A stretch of DNA of 47,052 nt from Colwellia sp. C1TZA3 (GTDB taxonomy: Bacteria > Pseudomonadota > Gammaproteobacteria > Enterobacterales > Alteromonadaceae). Of the stretch, positions 27,625 to 36,090 are shown in pieces. Made by a program: the position numbers and the translations under genes. The DNA lies in assembly GCF_007954265.1 (NCBI RefSeq), contig NZ_VOLS01000031.1, forward strand, positions 1-47,052. The letters are read 5' to 3'. Numbering within the stretch: the first letter of the stretch is position 1; each line of letters starts with the position of its first letter. Below the pieces are notes generated by a model. The model did no database searches. It was not told where the DNA came from and saw only the letters and a list, made by a program, of their open reading frames with translations.

Positions 27625-28799
27625 AAACTTTGTCCTGTGCTAGCCATTTGCTTAATAGCTTTGGTGATCCGTTTTACTATTTGTCTTGGCACATAGCGAT
27701 GTACACCACTAGCAATGACTTCGTGTGGCACTAAGGGTAGGCCAGTGATGTAGGCGGCATCTAGTGTGGCGTATTTCACCTCAACTGTAGTCGCTGATAT
27801 GGTCAATAAATCATTACGGGTATTTGTGACCTGATAAACATTCCATTGGCCACGAATACCGTCAGTTAATGCCGACAAAGGTAGCCAAAAACCAGCTTGT
27901 TCAACACGTTGTTTAATATTGACTTGTGCTAACTGGCCATTATAAAAAGTTAATGTTTGCTTAAGGCCTAGGCGCAGTTCAATGGTGCGGCTAACCTCAT
28001 GCACCTGCTTACCAATAGCTAATATTCGTCCAGTAAGCGTTTGTTTATTTAAGGTAATAGAGAGCGTTTGCCCAACAACTAATTGGCTTGCCACCTTAAT
28101 AGGTACACCAACAGATACTTCGTGATCAGCCTGTTGAATAAGGTTAAATGCCTTTTGATTGCGGCTGAAATTTTCTCCTTCGGCAACGGTACGGCTACTG
28201 ATCACTGCTGCAAAAGGGGCATGGAGTTTTGCGTGTGATATTTGATATTCAATACTGGCTATGTTTGCTTGTTGACGGGAAATATCAGCACTGATGATCT
28301 TTTTTTCAGCCTCTAGCTCATCTACTGCTTGTTTAGAACTGTAACCTTTAGTACTTAAATTATTGATACGAGATAAGTTTAGACGATTGAGTTCGGCCCG
28401 TGCGCGAAATTGCTCAATGGTTGTCACTATTGCTTGGCGTTGAATGGTTAGGAGTTCAGTATCAAACTCTGCAAGCAATTGGCCTTTACTAACAAGGTCA
28501 CCACTATCGACATAAACTTTAGCTACCTTACCGGCATATTCAAAACTTAATGACGTGAGCTGTTTACTGACCACTTTGCCAATATATACTCGTTTAATGT
28601 CGTAAGACATACTGGGTGATATGGTGCGAATGTCAGCGCTTTGGTGGTAATTAGCACTTTGTTTGCTTGCTTGTGTAGTTGTTGGCTTAATTTTTTGATC
28701 AGTTTCTTGATTAGGCTCAGAGCAAGCACTTAGTAAGACAAAGGAAAAAACTAAGCCATAAACACGAAAAAACCTTGTAGTACGCTGATCTATAAACAC
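27621..28799 (-). CDS. RND efflux adaptor lipoprotein
   Basis: A 392-residue membrane fusion protein, lipid-anchored: the signal ends in LLSAC with a Cys near residue 26, followed by a polar linker. It has two lipoyl halves (LSFEYAGKVAKVYVDSGDLVSKGQ and the later KLHAPFAAVISSRTVAEGENF) around a coiled-coil hairpin rich in Gln, Arg and Ala, then beta-barrel and C-terminal domains. The chosen start is GTG 28799, with AAGG 8 bases upstream. An in-frame GTG at 28808 overlaps that site. The first gene of the two-gene operon, it begins 31 bases from the palindromic operator. Confidence 0.85.
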   Translation of the reverse strand: MFIDQRTTRFFRVYGLVFSFVLLSACSEPNQETDQKIKPTTTQASKQSANYHQSADIRTISPSMSYDIKRVYIGKVVSKQLTSLSFEYAGKVAKVYVDSGDLVSKGQLLAEFDTELLTIQRQAIVTTIEQFRARAELNRLNLSRINNLSTKGYSSKQAVDELEAEKKIISADISRQQANIASIEYQISHAKLHAPFAAVISSRTVAEGENFSRNQKAFNLIQQADHEVSVGVPIKVASQLVVGQTLSITLNKQTLTGRILAIGKQVHEVSRTIELRLGLKQTLTFYNGQLAQVNIKQRVEQAGFWLPLSALTDGIRGQWNVYQVTNTRNDLLTISATTVEVKYATLDAAYITGLPLVPHEVIASGVHRYVPRQIVKRITKAIKQMASTGQSL

Positions 28800-28829
28800 G
28801 GAATGCACCTTAAACGTATAGCATATAAA

Positions 28830-28874
28830 CTAGACCAATTAGTCTAGTTTAGTCAAACTAGACTGTCTAGTCTA
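28830..28874. promoter_or_regulatory. Nested palindromic operator between RND operon and TetR gene
   Basis: Three overlapping inverted repeats share the half-site CTAGAC. They are CTAGAC-6-GTCTAG (28830-28847), GTCTAGTTT-4-AAACTAGAC (28842-28863) and CTAGAC-T-GTCTAG (28858-28870). The last is a perfect 13-bp palindrome of the size TetR dimers bind. Placed just upstream of the adaptor gene, it is the likely operator for autoregulated control by the TetR protein at 29237. Promoter boxes inside it are not clear. Confidence 0.75.
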
Positions 28875-29236
28875 ATTTGAGGTATGTTATGTGATATCGC
28901 AATAGCTTTTAACAGCCACTGAAACGAGTATCTTGAGATGACCTGCGCATAATACCAAGTTGATTAAGTTTGTGATCTTGTTGTGCGCAGGAAAAATAAC
29001 TCAAGGTAAGGCGCTCGATTGAGTAATAGCTGGCTATTGGGATTGAGAGCAACACAGCCTTGAGCTATTTTAACTAGTACAAGTGAGCAATAACTTAATG
29101 GGATTGGTATAACAAGGTCATAAACTTAATGGAACTGTTATAATAGTGAATCTAAAGACATGCGTTTTATGTAATTTTCATTACTGAGTAATTAGCCAGT
29201 GAACTTAGTATAAAGTTAATATGGGTGATGGGTGGT
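28875..29236. other. Region between operator and TetR gene, split by a miniature element
   Basis: About 360 bases. It holds the family B element at 28953-29109 and, after it, a duplicated-looking short text (ACAAGGTCATAAACTTAATGGAACTG at 29112-29140), which resembles the left end of a second family B copy. No other gene is seen. The TetR promoter is probably downstream of the element, so it is now separated from the operator by nearly 200 bases. Confidence 0.5.
28953..29109 (+). mobile_element. Miniature element, family B (157 bp, complete)
   Basis: The ends are TACCAAGTTGATTAAGTTTG and CTTAATGGGATTGGTA. It is flanked by TAA at 28950-28952 and 29110-29112, a clean 3-bp duplication. The interior contains the palindrome ATAGCTGGCTAT and GAGCAACACAGCCTTGAGC. 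Near-identical copies lie at 12357-12513 (reverse) and 45961-46117. Confidence 0.95.
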
Positions 29237-29845
29237 ATGGCAAATATTCGAAGTAAAAGTGAAAGTAAAAGCAAACAAATTCTTGATGCCGCTACCATGC
29301 TTTTTACTGAGCAAGGCTATAGCTCAACGAGTATGGCTGAAATTGCCCAGTATGCTGGGGTTTCAAAACAAACGGTATATAGCCATTTTGGCAATAAAGA
29401 TGAATTGTTTGCCGCGTCAATAAAGCAAAAGTGTGATTCGTATCAGATGACTGAAATTGGTCTAGATACCGCCAATGAACCAGCAGAAATTTTATTTGTT
29501 TTAGCGAAACGTTTTTTGGCTATGCTGACCTCAAAAGAAGCACTGGCGATTCATAAAATTTGTGCCTATGAGTCAAAATCTTACCCCCAGTTGTCTGAGC
29601 TATTTTATCAAGAAGGTCCAGAGCGTATTGTTAATGAGGTGGCAACATTGATGACTAATTTCAACAGCAAGCAACAATTAGCTATTCCAGCACCTAAATT
29701 TGCCGCCCTACAGTTTTTAAATATGGTGAAAGGAGAATGTTGGATGCGTGTGGAATTTAATACCAAAAAACAGCTATCTGAAGCAGAAATTAATCGCTAC
29801 TTAACATCGTGTATCGCCATGTTCACTAAGGGCTATTCGCTTTAG
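29237..29845 (+). CDS. TetR family transcriptional regulator
   Basis: A 202-residue DNA-binding repressor. The N-terminal helix-turn-helix is clear: KQILDAATMLFTEQGYSSTSMAEIAQYAGVSKQTVYSHFGNKDELF, with the TetR signature from about residue 13 to 58. The C-terminal ligand-binding region resembles AcrR-type members (tetracyclin repressor-like C-terminal domain). Candidate starts are GTG 29225, ATG 29228 and ATG 29237; the last gives the usual short basic N-terminus MANIRSKSESKSKQ. It is divergent from the RND operon, and the palindromic operator between them makes it the probable local repressor. The inducer is unknown. Confidence 0.88.
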   Translation: MANIRSKSESKSKQILDAATMLFTEQGYSSTSMAEIAQYAGVSKQTVYSHFGNKDELFAASIKQKCDSYQMTEIGLDTANEPAEILFVLAKRFLAMLTSKEALAIHKICAYESKSYPQLSELFYQEGPERIVNEVATLMTNFNSKQQLAIPAPKFAALQFLNMVKGECWMRVEFNTKKQLSEAEINRYLTSCIAMFTKGYSL

Positions 29846-29903
29846 CTTTTAATGATTAATGCTAATGCATCGTTTAGATATTTACACGGTTAATACTGTT
29901 GGC

Positions 29904-29940
29904 AAAGTAAGTAGCGAAAGTAAGTAGCGAAAGTAAGTAG
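29904..29940. repeat. Short 13-bp tandem repeat
   Basis: AAAGTAAGTAGCG repeats with a 13-base period, two full copies plus 11 bases. It lies after the TetR stop and before the shared terminator. It is too short to suggest a function. Confidence 0.85.
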
Positions 29941-29965
29941 GGGGGAAATAGCGGTATTTACCAAA

Positions 29966-30000
29966 AAATAAAGCGAACCCCCAGTGAGTTCGCTTTATTT
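29966..30000. terminator. Bidirectional terminator between TetR gene and ccmE
   Basis: AAATAAAGCGAAC (29966-29978) pairs perfectly with GTTCGCTTTATTT (29988-30000), with a 9-base loop. A-rich and T-rich flanks suit both converging transcription units. Confidence 0.9.
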
Positions 30001-30021
30001 GTTGTTGCCTGTTTATTTGTG

Positions 30022-30534
30022 CTAGTAAGTTGTTTCTAATAGATTTTTACTATAACTGGAGTTAGCCGGCTTTTCCACCGCATCGTCAAGTAGCTCTCTA
30101 GGCATATAATTTTCGTCATGCTTTGCTAATACTTCGCTCGCTTCAATGATATTACCGTTAACTAAAATGCCATTAGCGACAATACCTTGTCCTTCACGAA
30201 ACAAATCAGGCAAAATACCGTCATAGCTCACAGTAACCGTTGCATCAGTCTCAGAGAAGCTAATAGGCATTCTCATATCAGCAAGTTTAAAACTTACTTT
30301 TAAGCTTTCGCTATTACGATTGACGCTGCCCGGCACCACTAAACCACCAATACGTAAACGTTGGCCGTTAATGGCTTTAAGACCGGTATCTTGTTTGCCA
30401 TTATATATTTCAGAAGGCTTATAGAATAAATCAATATTTTGACTTAACGCGTACAAAACAAGCCCGGCAACCACACCTAAGCCGATGATCATTGACGTTA
30501 CTATCGTTAATCGCTTCTTACGACGGGGATTCAT
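30022..30534 (-). CDS. ccmE: Cytochrome c maturation heme chaperone CcmE
   Basis: A 170-residue periplasmic, membrane-anchored protein that carries heme covalently from CcmABCD to the CcmFH ligase. An N-terminal anchor ([23 protein letters not shown]) precedes an OB-fold domain with [12 protein letters not shown] and [21 protein letters not shown]. The heme-binding motif [10 protein letters not shown] contains the His-x-x-x-Tyr. It is the last gene of the ccmABCDE operon, 11 bases after ccmD, and is followed by a terminator; ccmF, ccmG and ccmH are not present here. Confidence 0.95.
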   Translation of the reverse strand: MNPRRKKRLTIVTSMIIGLGVVAGLVLYALSQNIDLFYKPSEIYNGKQDTGLKAINGQRLRIGGLVVPGSVNRNSESLKVSFKLADMRMPISFSETDATVTVSYDGILPDLFREGQGIVANGILVNGNIIEASEVLAKHDENYMPRELLDDAVEKPANSSYSKNLLETTY

Positions 30535-30545
30535 ACTGTTACCTC

Positions 30546-30779
30546 TTAAGTTTTATGACTGATGTCAGCACGGGGTTGTGCGTTTTGTAGCTCTGCCGCT
30601 TGACGTAATTTTGTTTCACGTTTTTGACGTTGAGCTATTTGCTGCTTAATTTTTTTATGATTAGTGAGACTAGAAAAAACTAATAGGGCTAAAGCCATTA
30701 GGCTAACGCCATAGGATAACCAGACATAAAAGCCATATCCGCCCATAGCGATAAAAGCACTGAAACTATCAAACTGCAT
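30546..30779 (-). CDS. ccmD: Heme exporter protein CcmD
   Basis: A 77-residue small membrane protein. The family start is [27 protein letters not shown], one helix spans about residues 13-38, and the cytoplasmic tail is highly charged ([20 protein letters not shown]). CcmD stabilises the CcmABC complex during release of holo-CcmE. Its start overlaps the ccmC stop by 11 bases, so the two are translationally linked. Confidence 0.92.
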   Translation of the reverse strand: MQFDSFSAFIAMGGYGFYVWLSYGVSLMALALLVFSSLTNHKKIKQQIAQRQKRETKLRQAAELQNAQPRADISHKT

Positions 30780-31527
30780 GGACTTTCTCCTCAGTAGCCA
30801 CTAACTCACGTACCCAAGGGCGCATACTGTTGCGATTAAGTATTTCGCTGCGAAAACGCAAGCAGATTAAAGCGGTGACGAAAAAAGCAAAACCAATAAA
30901 ACAAACCACAAATGGCCAAAACATATCTGCTGTCATCGAAGGTTGGCCTAGTTTACTCACGGTTGCCCCTTGATGCAGGGTGTTCCACCACTCGACAGAG
31001 TATTTAATAATTGGTAAATTAATCACGCCCACCAAGGCAAGAATACCGGCTGCTTTGCCTGCTAAATTTTTATCTTCAAAAGCATTATGTAAAGCGATAA
31101 CACCCAAGTATAAAAATAATAATATCAACTCAGAAGTCAGTCGTGCATCCCAAATCCACCACGTACCCCACATAGGTTTGCCCCAGGCAGCACCGGTAAT
31201 AAGGGCGATAAAAGTAAAAGTCGCGCCAATAGGTGCCATGGCAGCAGCGGTGGCATCAGCTAGTCTTAATTGCCACACTAAGCTAGATAACGCGGCAATG
31301 GCCATACCTAAGTATATACCCATAGACAACATCGCCGCAGGCACATGCAAATAGAATATTCTAAAGGTATCACCTTGTTGATAATCAGCTGGGGCAAATA
31401 GTAAGGCCCAAGTAAGTCCAATAGCTAAAAAAACAAAAGCTAGGCGCGCGCACCAAGGTAAAATTTTACCAGCAAAATGATAGCTAATCTCAGGATTTGC
31501 GTAAGGGTGAAGCCACTTCCACATCAT
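30769..31527 (-). CDS. ccmC: Heme ABC transporter permease CcmC
   Basis: A 252-residue six-helix inner-membrane protein that presents heme to CcmE. The heme-handling tryptophan-rich motif WGTWWIWDARLTSELILLF lies in the middle. The flanking conserved His residues are visible in FYLHVPAAMLSMG (first periplasmic loop) and WWNTLHQGATV (second loop). Length matches E. coli CcmC (245). It lies one base after ccmB and overlaps ccmD. Confidence 0.95.
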   Translation of the reverse strand: MMWKWLHPYANPEISYHFAGKILPWCARLAFVFLAIGLTWALLFAPADYQQGDTFRIFYLHVPAAMLSMGIYLGMAIAALSSLVWQLRLADATAAAMAPIGATFTFIALITGAAWGKPMWGTWWIWDARLTSELILLFLYLGVIALHNAFEDKNLAGKAAGILALVGVINLPIIKYSVEWWNTLHQGATVSKLGQPSMTADMFWPFVVCFIGFAFFVTALICLRFRSEILNRNSMRPWVRELVATEEKVHAV

Positions 31528-31528
31528 A

Positions 31529-32212
31529 TTAATTTGTACTCACTTTCAGCGCTGCACTTACAGCAAATGGGGCCAAGGTTAACGAGGCAAAAAATATTGC
31601 CGCGATTATAGCAAGTTGTCCGTTATAAGGTAAGTTCATTGCCGCGGTATCGATTGCGCTAGTGGCAAAAATAAGTACGGGAATGTACAGTGGCAGTACC
31701 AACAAGCTGAGTAATACCCCACCTTTTTTAATGCCAACAGTTAAAGCAACACCAATCGCACCGAGTAAGCTCAATACGGGGGTGCCAAGCAATAGTGTCA
31801 GCATTAGCGCGCCGTAGCTGTGCTCATTTAAATGCAGCAATACCGCGAGCAATGGCGCAATAAGTATTAATGGTAAGCCGGTAAGTAACCAATGTGCAAC
31901 AATTTTAGCCAGCACTAATATAAATATTGGCTGTGGGCTTAATAACATTTGTTCTAATGAGCCGTCGGCGTGATCAGACTTAAATAATCTGTCTAGCGAC
32001 AGCAAAGTGGCCAGTAAAGCCGCCACCCAAATTATACCGGGTGCAATGCGCGCTAAGGTGGTGCTTTCTGGGCCAATACCTAATGGAAATAGCGTCACGA
32101 CAATAACAAAGAACAATAAAGGATTGATAATGTCATCGCGATGACGAAAAGCAATCATCAGATCTCTTTTAACAATTAAGCCAAAGGCCGCGCGGTAAGA
32201 AAGTTGTGTCAT
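31529..32212 (-). CDS. ccmB: Heme exporter protein CcmB
   Basis: A 227-residue inner-membrane permease of the CcmABCD complex with six predicted helices. The N-terminal motif KRDLMIAFRHRDDIINPLLFFVIVVTLFPL and the cytoplasmic loop LSLDRLFKSDHADGSLEQMLLSP are typical. It pairs with CcmA, whose ATP hydrolysis drives release of heme-loaded CcmE. It starts 11 bases after the ccmA stop. Confidence 0.95.
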   Translation of the reverse strand: MTQLSYRAAFGLIVKRDLMIAFRHRDDIINPLLFFVIVVTLFPLGIGPESTTLARIAPGIIWVAALLATLLSLDRLFKSDHADGSLEQMLLSPQPIFILVLAKIVAHWLLTGLPLILIAPLLAVLLHLNEHSYGALMLTLLLGTPVLSLLGAIGVALTVGIKKGGVLLSLLVLPLYIPVLIFATSAIDTAAMNLPYNGQLAIIAAIFFASLTLAPFAVSAALKVSTN

Positions 32213-32223
32213 AAATGATGACC

Positions 32224-32895
32224 CTAATAAAAACGATAAGCTAAAGTGATTTTCTTTACTCGCTCTGCGGGTAATGAGAGATCTTGATGAGTGGTTAATA
32301 TCACACAGCCACCGTTGTCAGTATGTTGTAAAAATAGTTGTGTTAATTTTTCCACGCCTAACTTATCAATAGCGGTGAAGGGTTCATCTAAAATCCAGAC
32401 TTTAGCTTGGCTTTGCCATAAACGCGCTAAAGATATTCGACGGTGCTGTCCTGCACTTAAGTGAGCAGCAAGCGCATCCTCAAAGCCAAGTAAGTTAACT
32501 TCTGCTAATGTTTGCTCTGCTGTGTCGCTATTTAGGCCATGTAAAGCCAGATTAAACTCAAGGTTTTCCTGTGCGGTCATCTCGTCTTTAACACCCGGTA
32601 AGTGGCCTAAGTACAGTAAATCTTGATGAAATGCTTCACGGTGTTGATTAATGCTGTTATCTTGAAAATAAACCTTACCGTCATAGGGCTGAGAAAGGCC
32701 GGAAAGAATGCGCAAAAGGCTGGTTTTTCCAGCACCATTTGGCCCTTCAACTTGCACAATATCACCCGCGAAAATCTCAATATTAAGCGCTTCAAACAAC
32801 ACGCGGTCTCCACGTATACAAGCTAAGTTATTAGCACTTAGCAAACTATTGGCGTTCGGTGTAAATACTGTCTTTTCGCTGTGTAGTGTTGACAA
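32224..32895 (-). CDS. ccmA: Heme exporter ATP-binding protein CcmA
   Basis: A 223-residue ABC ATPase. Walker A is [11 protein letters not shown], the signature is [14 protein letters not shown], Walker B is [12 protein letters not shown], and the switch His is in ILTTHQDL. It is the first gene of the ccmABCDE operon. The frame opens at TTG 32895, but the first 18 or so residues ([18 protein letters not shown]) are not conserved and no strong ribosome-binding site precedes it. A start nearer [11 protein letters not shown] (TTG near 32847) is possible. Confidence 0.93.
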   Translation of the reverse strand: MSTLHSEKTVFTPNANSLLSANNLACIRGDRVLFEALNIEIFAGDIVQVEGPNGAGKTSLLRILSGLSQPYDGKVYFQDNSINQHREAFHQDLLYLGHLPGVKDEMTAQENLEFNLALHGLNSDTAEQTLAEVNLLGFEDALAAHLSAGQHRRISLARLWQSQAKVWILDEPFTAIDKLGVEKLTQLFLQHTDNGGCVILTTHQDLSLPAERVKKITLAYRFY

Positions 32896-33253
32896 ACTTT
32901 TTCACTTAATTGTTAGGTGTAGGCATGAGGTCATGTCACTATTGAGCTGATAATAACCTAATAAACCGACTAGCTTTTGATTTATGCTACTAGTTTTTAA
33001 TTCGTGCTTCAGGTTTAACTTTAATCGCTGTAAACACATCGCAAGCTACTATATCGTTCAATAAAGCTTAGTAACAGGTTTTCCGCACAGCTTTGTTAAT
33101 AAGGCTATTTAATTTTTAATAAGTGATCAATTTATTGATCCAATTCGTATAACAGCGAATATAATGCATAGTACATTATCATCGGCACGGACAATGTCTT
33201 TGCTGAGTGAATTACGATAATATGTCGGCAGAAATAGCCCTAAAAGGAAGCTT
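32896..33253. other. Divergent intergenic region between ccmA and the peroxidase gene
   Basis: 358 bases with no gene. A perfect inverted repeat GATCAA-TTTA-TTGATC lies at 33125-33140, and TATAAT at 33160-33165 could be the -10 of the peroxidase-hemH unit; a fitting -35 box is not clear. The promoter of ccm should be in the first 150 bases, but I cannot place it. Confidence 0.4.
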
Positions 33254-33832
33254 ATGAAAAACTTATTGTTGATTACCCTTATTGCTTTAACAACTTTTAC
33301 CGTTAAAGCACAGGCCGAAGTCGATATTACTAAAAACATTAACACTGATGCGTCATCACAGTGTTTAGCATTTATGCAACACAGTGAAAAAAAACTGCAT
33401 GCTAAAGAAGTGCTCGATCTTTGTCAGTTAACAGCCGGTAAAGCCATGTTAATTGTTAATACCGCAAGTCATTGTGGGTTTACTCCACAATTTACAGCGC
33501 TTGAAGCTTTGCATAAAGAATATAAAGAGCAAGGTTTAGTGGTTATTGGTTTTCCTTCAAATGATTTTTTTCAGGAAGAAGATGACGAAAAAGATACCGC
33601 TGATATCTGTTTTGTAAATTATGGCGTAACCTTTACTGTGTTATCGCCTGTGCATGTATATGGCAGCGACGCTCACCCTATTTTTAAAAAATTAGCGGAA
33701 AAAACTACCGCACCTAAATGGAATTTTTATAAGTATTTGGTTAGCGCGGATGGTAAAACGATTAAGCATTTTAATAGCCGTGTAAAGCCTGATTCAGACG
33801 TTATTGTTAACGCCATTAACCAAATATTATAG
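33254..33832 (+). CDS. Periplasmic glutathione peroxidase-like thiol peroxidase
   Basis: A 192-residue exported protein: the signal peptide KNLLLITLIALTTFTVKAQA is cleaved near residue 21. The glutathione peroxidase active site NTASHCGFTPQF has a Cys at residue 74 in place of selenocysteine. GFPSNDFF aligns with the usual FPSNQF block, so the catalytic Gln appears to be Asp. The tryptophan motif WNFYKYLV is kept. Members of this family usually reduce peroxides through thioredoxin-type partners. A Cys at residue 108-120 (DTADICFVN) could be the resolving residue. It lies 8 bases before hemH on the same strand, so they are probably co-transcribed. Confidence 0.85.
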   Translation: MKNLLLITLIALTTFTVKAQAEVDITKNINTDASSQCLAFMQHSEKKLHAKEVLDLCQLTAGKAMLIVNTASHCGFTPQFTALEALHKEYKEQGLVVIGFPSNDFFQEEDDEKDTADICFVNYGVTFTVLSPVHVYGSDAHPIFKKLAEKTTAPKWNFYKYLVSADGKTIKHFNSRVKPDSDVIVNAINQIL

Positions 33833-33840
33833 AGAGAATT

Positions 33841-34857
33841 ATGTCAAGATATGCAGGCCAAAGTAAAGAAATTCATGACCTTACGACAAAAACAGGTGTA
33901 TTATTAACTAATTTAGGTACACCTGACAGTCCAACACCTCGGGCTCTTAGGCGTTATTTGGCTGAGTTTTTATCTGATCCACGCGTAGTGGAAATTCCAC
34001 GCTTAATTTGGTTTGTAATTTTACATGGCATTATTCTTCGAGTGCGACCGAAGAAATCAGCTAAGTTATATGAAACTGTTTGGACTGATGAAGGTTCGCC
34101 TTTATTAGTGATTAGTAAGCAACAAAAAGCTAAAGTTGAGCAAGTGCTAATCGAAAAGTACGGTGATAACGTGATGGTTGATGTTGCGATGCGTTATGGT
34201 AATCCTTCAATTGGCGACGCTTTAGAAAATTTTCAAAAAAACGGTGTTAACAATATTATTGTTCTACCTTTGTACCCACAGTATGCGGGTCCAACTATAG
34301 GGGCAACCTTTGATGCCGTGTTCAATAAAATTAAAAAATGGCGCTGGATCCCCAGTATCCATTTTCAAAGTGGCTATCATGACAAACCTTTATACATTAA
34401 GGCACTAGCGGCAAGTATTAATAACTATATAGCTGAACATGGTAAGCCTGATAAGTTAGTATTTTCTTATCATGGTATGCCAAAGTACTTTTTAGAGCAG
34501 GGCGACCCATATTATTGTTTTAGCCATAAAACTACCCGTTTAGTTGTTGAAGAACTTGGCTTAAGTAAAGATGATTATGTTATGACCTTTCAATCGCGTT
34601 TTGGTAAAGCTGAGTGGCTTAAACCTTACACAGATGAAACTTTGGCAAAACTTGCTGAAGATGGCAATAAGCATGTAGCGATTATTAGCCCGGCATTTAG
34701 TGCCGACTGTTTAGAAACTTTAGAAGAGTTAGTACATGAAAATAAAGAGGTATTTATTGATGCTGGCGGTGAAAAATATCATTATATTCCAGCGCTAAAT
34801 GACGATGATGCACATATTGACGTTATGCTTGAATTAATAGAGCCACATATTAATTAA
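33841..34857 (+). CDS. hemH: Ferrochelatase
   Basis: A 338-residue cytosolic or membrane-associated enzyme inserting iron into protoporphyrin IX, the last step of heme synthesis. Key blocks are GVLLTNLGTPDSPTPRALRRYL at the N-terminus, a YGNPSIGDAL segment, LPLYPQYAG, the catalytic-His motif FSYHGMPKYFLEQGDPY, and TFQSRFGKAEWLKPYT. The C-terminal ISPAFSADCLETLEEL closes the active site. It starts at ATG with AGAGAG just upstream. With ccmABCDE nearby on the other strand, it forms a heme and cytochrome neighbourhood. Confidence 0.95.
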   Translation: MSRYAGQSKEIHDLTTKTGVLLTNLGTPDSPTPRALRRYLAEFLSDPRVVEIPRLIWFVILHGIILRVRPKKSAKLYETVWTDEGSPLLVISKQQKAKVEQVLIEKYGDNVMVDVAMRYGNPSIGDALENFQKNGVNNIIVLPLYPQYAGPTIGATFDAVFNKIKKWRWIPSIHFQSGYHDKPLYIKALAASINNYIAEHGKPDKLVFSYHGMPKYFLEQGDPYYCFSHKTTRLVVEELGLSKDDYVMTFQSRFGKAEWLKPYTDETLAKLAEDGNKHVAIISPAFSADCLETLEELVHENKEVFIDAGGEKYHYIPALNDDDAHIDVMLELIEPHIN

Positions 34858-35145
34858 ATGCTTTGCTTAAAATAGTGTAGATAACAAGGCTTATCTTGCT
34901 AAAATTACATAGGTTAGTTATTGCTCAGCTACGCAACTGTGCTTAGGTAGTCTTATTTATTGAACTTAAATAGTTGTCGTTTACTTTTCGGTAATTATTT
35001 AAGTTCTTGGTTATAGTCGCCATTAAAATAAATAATTGCTGATTCTGAGATGGCTTAAGTGTTTGATACCCGTGTTACCTTTAGTCCCAATAACTAGTGC
35101 TCGATATTATGCGCTTGCATTGTGCCACTTGCTCACACCCACTTC

Positions 35146-35240
35146 ATTAAGTTATTACTCACCCGTGCGGGTTAAAATACACCACAGCTGCGGTGCTTCC
35201 AATAACACACGTTAGCTATTTGCTTTGCATCGTTCTATTG
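35146..35240 (-). mobile_element. Decayed family B-like miniature element
   Basis: TTCATTAAGTTATTACTCACCC followed by GGGTTAAAATA resembles the right end of family B read in reverse (CCATTAAGTTATTGCTCAC...GTTAAAATAG). CAATAACACACGTTAGCTATT matches the inner part loosely. Both ends are uncertain. Confidence 0.4.
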
Positions 35241-35309
35241 ACTTTGAAATCAATGTACAAGAATTTACTTATGCTGTGAAGCCATGAATAGTGAGTAACG
35301 GCTATGTAA

Positions 35310-35469
35310 TACCAAGTTGATTAATTACCTGCTCATTTTTAATGGTTAAAATGAATAACTACAGCGTTATAAAATTTATAAGTAGAATAACTACTGACTA
35401 AATTTTATGCCTTGTATTTCTTCATTTTTCCTCATGAAAAAGTAGATCACTTAATTAATCAAATTGGTA
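35310..35469 (-). mobile_element. Miniature element, family A (160 bp, reverse copy)
   Basis: It begins TACCAAGTTGATTAATTACC and ends TAATTAATCAAATTGGTA. TAA flanks it at 35307-35309 and 35470-35472. In reverse complement it matches 12194-12353 along its whole length with few differences (for example AGTAGATCAC for GGTGATCAC). Confidence 0.92.
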
Positions 35470-35612
35470 TAAGAATTAATCGAGCGTTTTGCCGACATAG
35501 ATGGAGGGACTTATGTTCAGTCTGCAACAATAGCCACGTGCTCTTGACTATATATTATTACTTATAAATGCTCACTTACTTATCGCAATGGTTAGAGCTA
35601 GTCAGATTATAA

Positions 35613-35772
35613 TACCAATTTCATTAATTAGGTGGTCTACTTTATACGTAGGAAAAGTCACCAAGTATAAGGTGTTTATTTTAATAACTCGTTGTACTAA
35701 TTATTAAAGAAATAACGCCGTAGTGGGTTGCTTTAACCAAGTGAAATGATCAGATAATTAATGAGATTGGTA
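35613..35772 (+). mobile_element. Miniature element, family C (160 bp)
   Basis: Flanked by TAA at 35610-35612 and 35773-35775. Its ends TACCAATTTCATTAATTAGG and TTAATGAGATTGGTA match the copy at 20611-20770, and the interior ATAACGCCGTAGTGGGTTG is shared. Confidence 0.93.
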
Positions 35773-35803
35773 TAAGTAGGCTAATGAGATTTTTCCAGCG
35801 CTA

Positions 35804-35868
35804 AAAACAAAAAAACGAAACATAAGTTTCGTTTTTTATTTAAGCTTTAGTTAATACTAAAGCTTATT
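35804..35868 (-). terminator. Two tandem hairpins ending the cold-shock transcript
   Basis: Downstream of the csp stop on the minus strand, AAGCTTTAGT-4-ACTAAAGCTT (35843-35866) forms a 10-bp hairpin. It is followed by AAAACGAAAC-4-GTTTCGTTTT (35813-35836) and a U-tract, the intrinsic terminator. Confidence 0.85.
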
Positions 35869-35880
35869 ATGCACTGTAGA

Positions 35881-36090
35881 TTAAGATGCAACTACGTTTT
35901 CAGCTTCAGGACCTTTTTGGCCTTGTTTTACGCTGAAAGTTACCGATTGACCGTCAGTCAAAGTACGGAAACCGTCGCCAGAGATTGCACTAAAATGAAC
36001 AAAAACGTCAGCGCCGTTTTCTTGCTCAATGAAACCAAATCCTTTAGATTCGTTAAAAAATTTTACTTTACCAGTTACTGTATCAGACAT
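35881..36090 (-). CDS. Cold-shock protein, CspA family
   Basis: A 69-residue single-domain nucleic-acid-binding protein. RNP1 KGFGFIEQ and RNP2 DVFVHFSAI are intact, as is the ending [10 protein letters not shown]. CspA-type proteins bind single-stranded RNA and DNA and act as RNA chaperones or antiterminators. The gene stands alone with a long untranslated leader and a strong terminator, the usual layout of cold-inducible csp genes. Which paralogue (A, C, D, E) it is cannot be said. Confidence 0.93.
   Translation of the reverse strand: MSDTVTGKVKFFNESKGFGFIEQENGADVFVHFSAISGDGFRTLTDGQSVTFSVKQGQKGPEAENVVAS

Larger units (their letters stand above)
34858..35800. other. Gene-free island rich in miniature elements
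   Basis: 943 bases after hemH without a credible gene. It contains a decayed family B-like stretch (about 35146-35240), a complete family A element (35310-35469, reverse) and a complete family C element (35613-35772). The remaining sequence shows no rRNA, tRNA or recognised regulatory motif. Three different elements in under 700 bases mark it as a tolerant insertion site. Confidence 0.6.
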
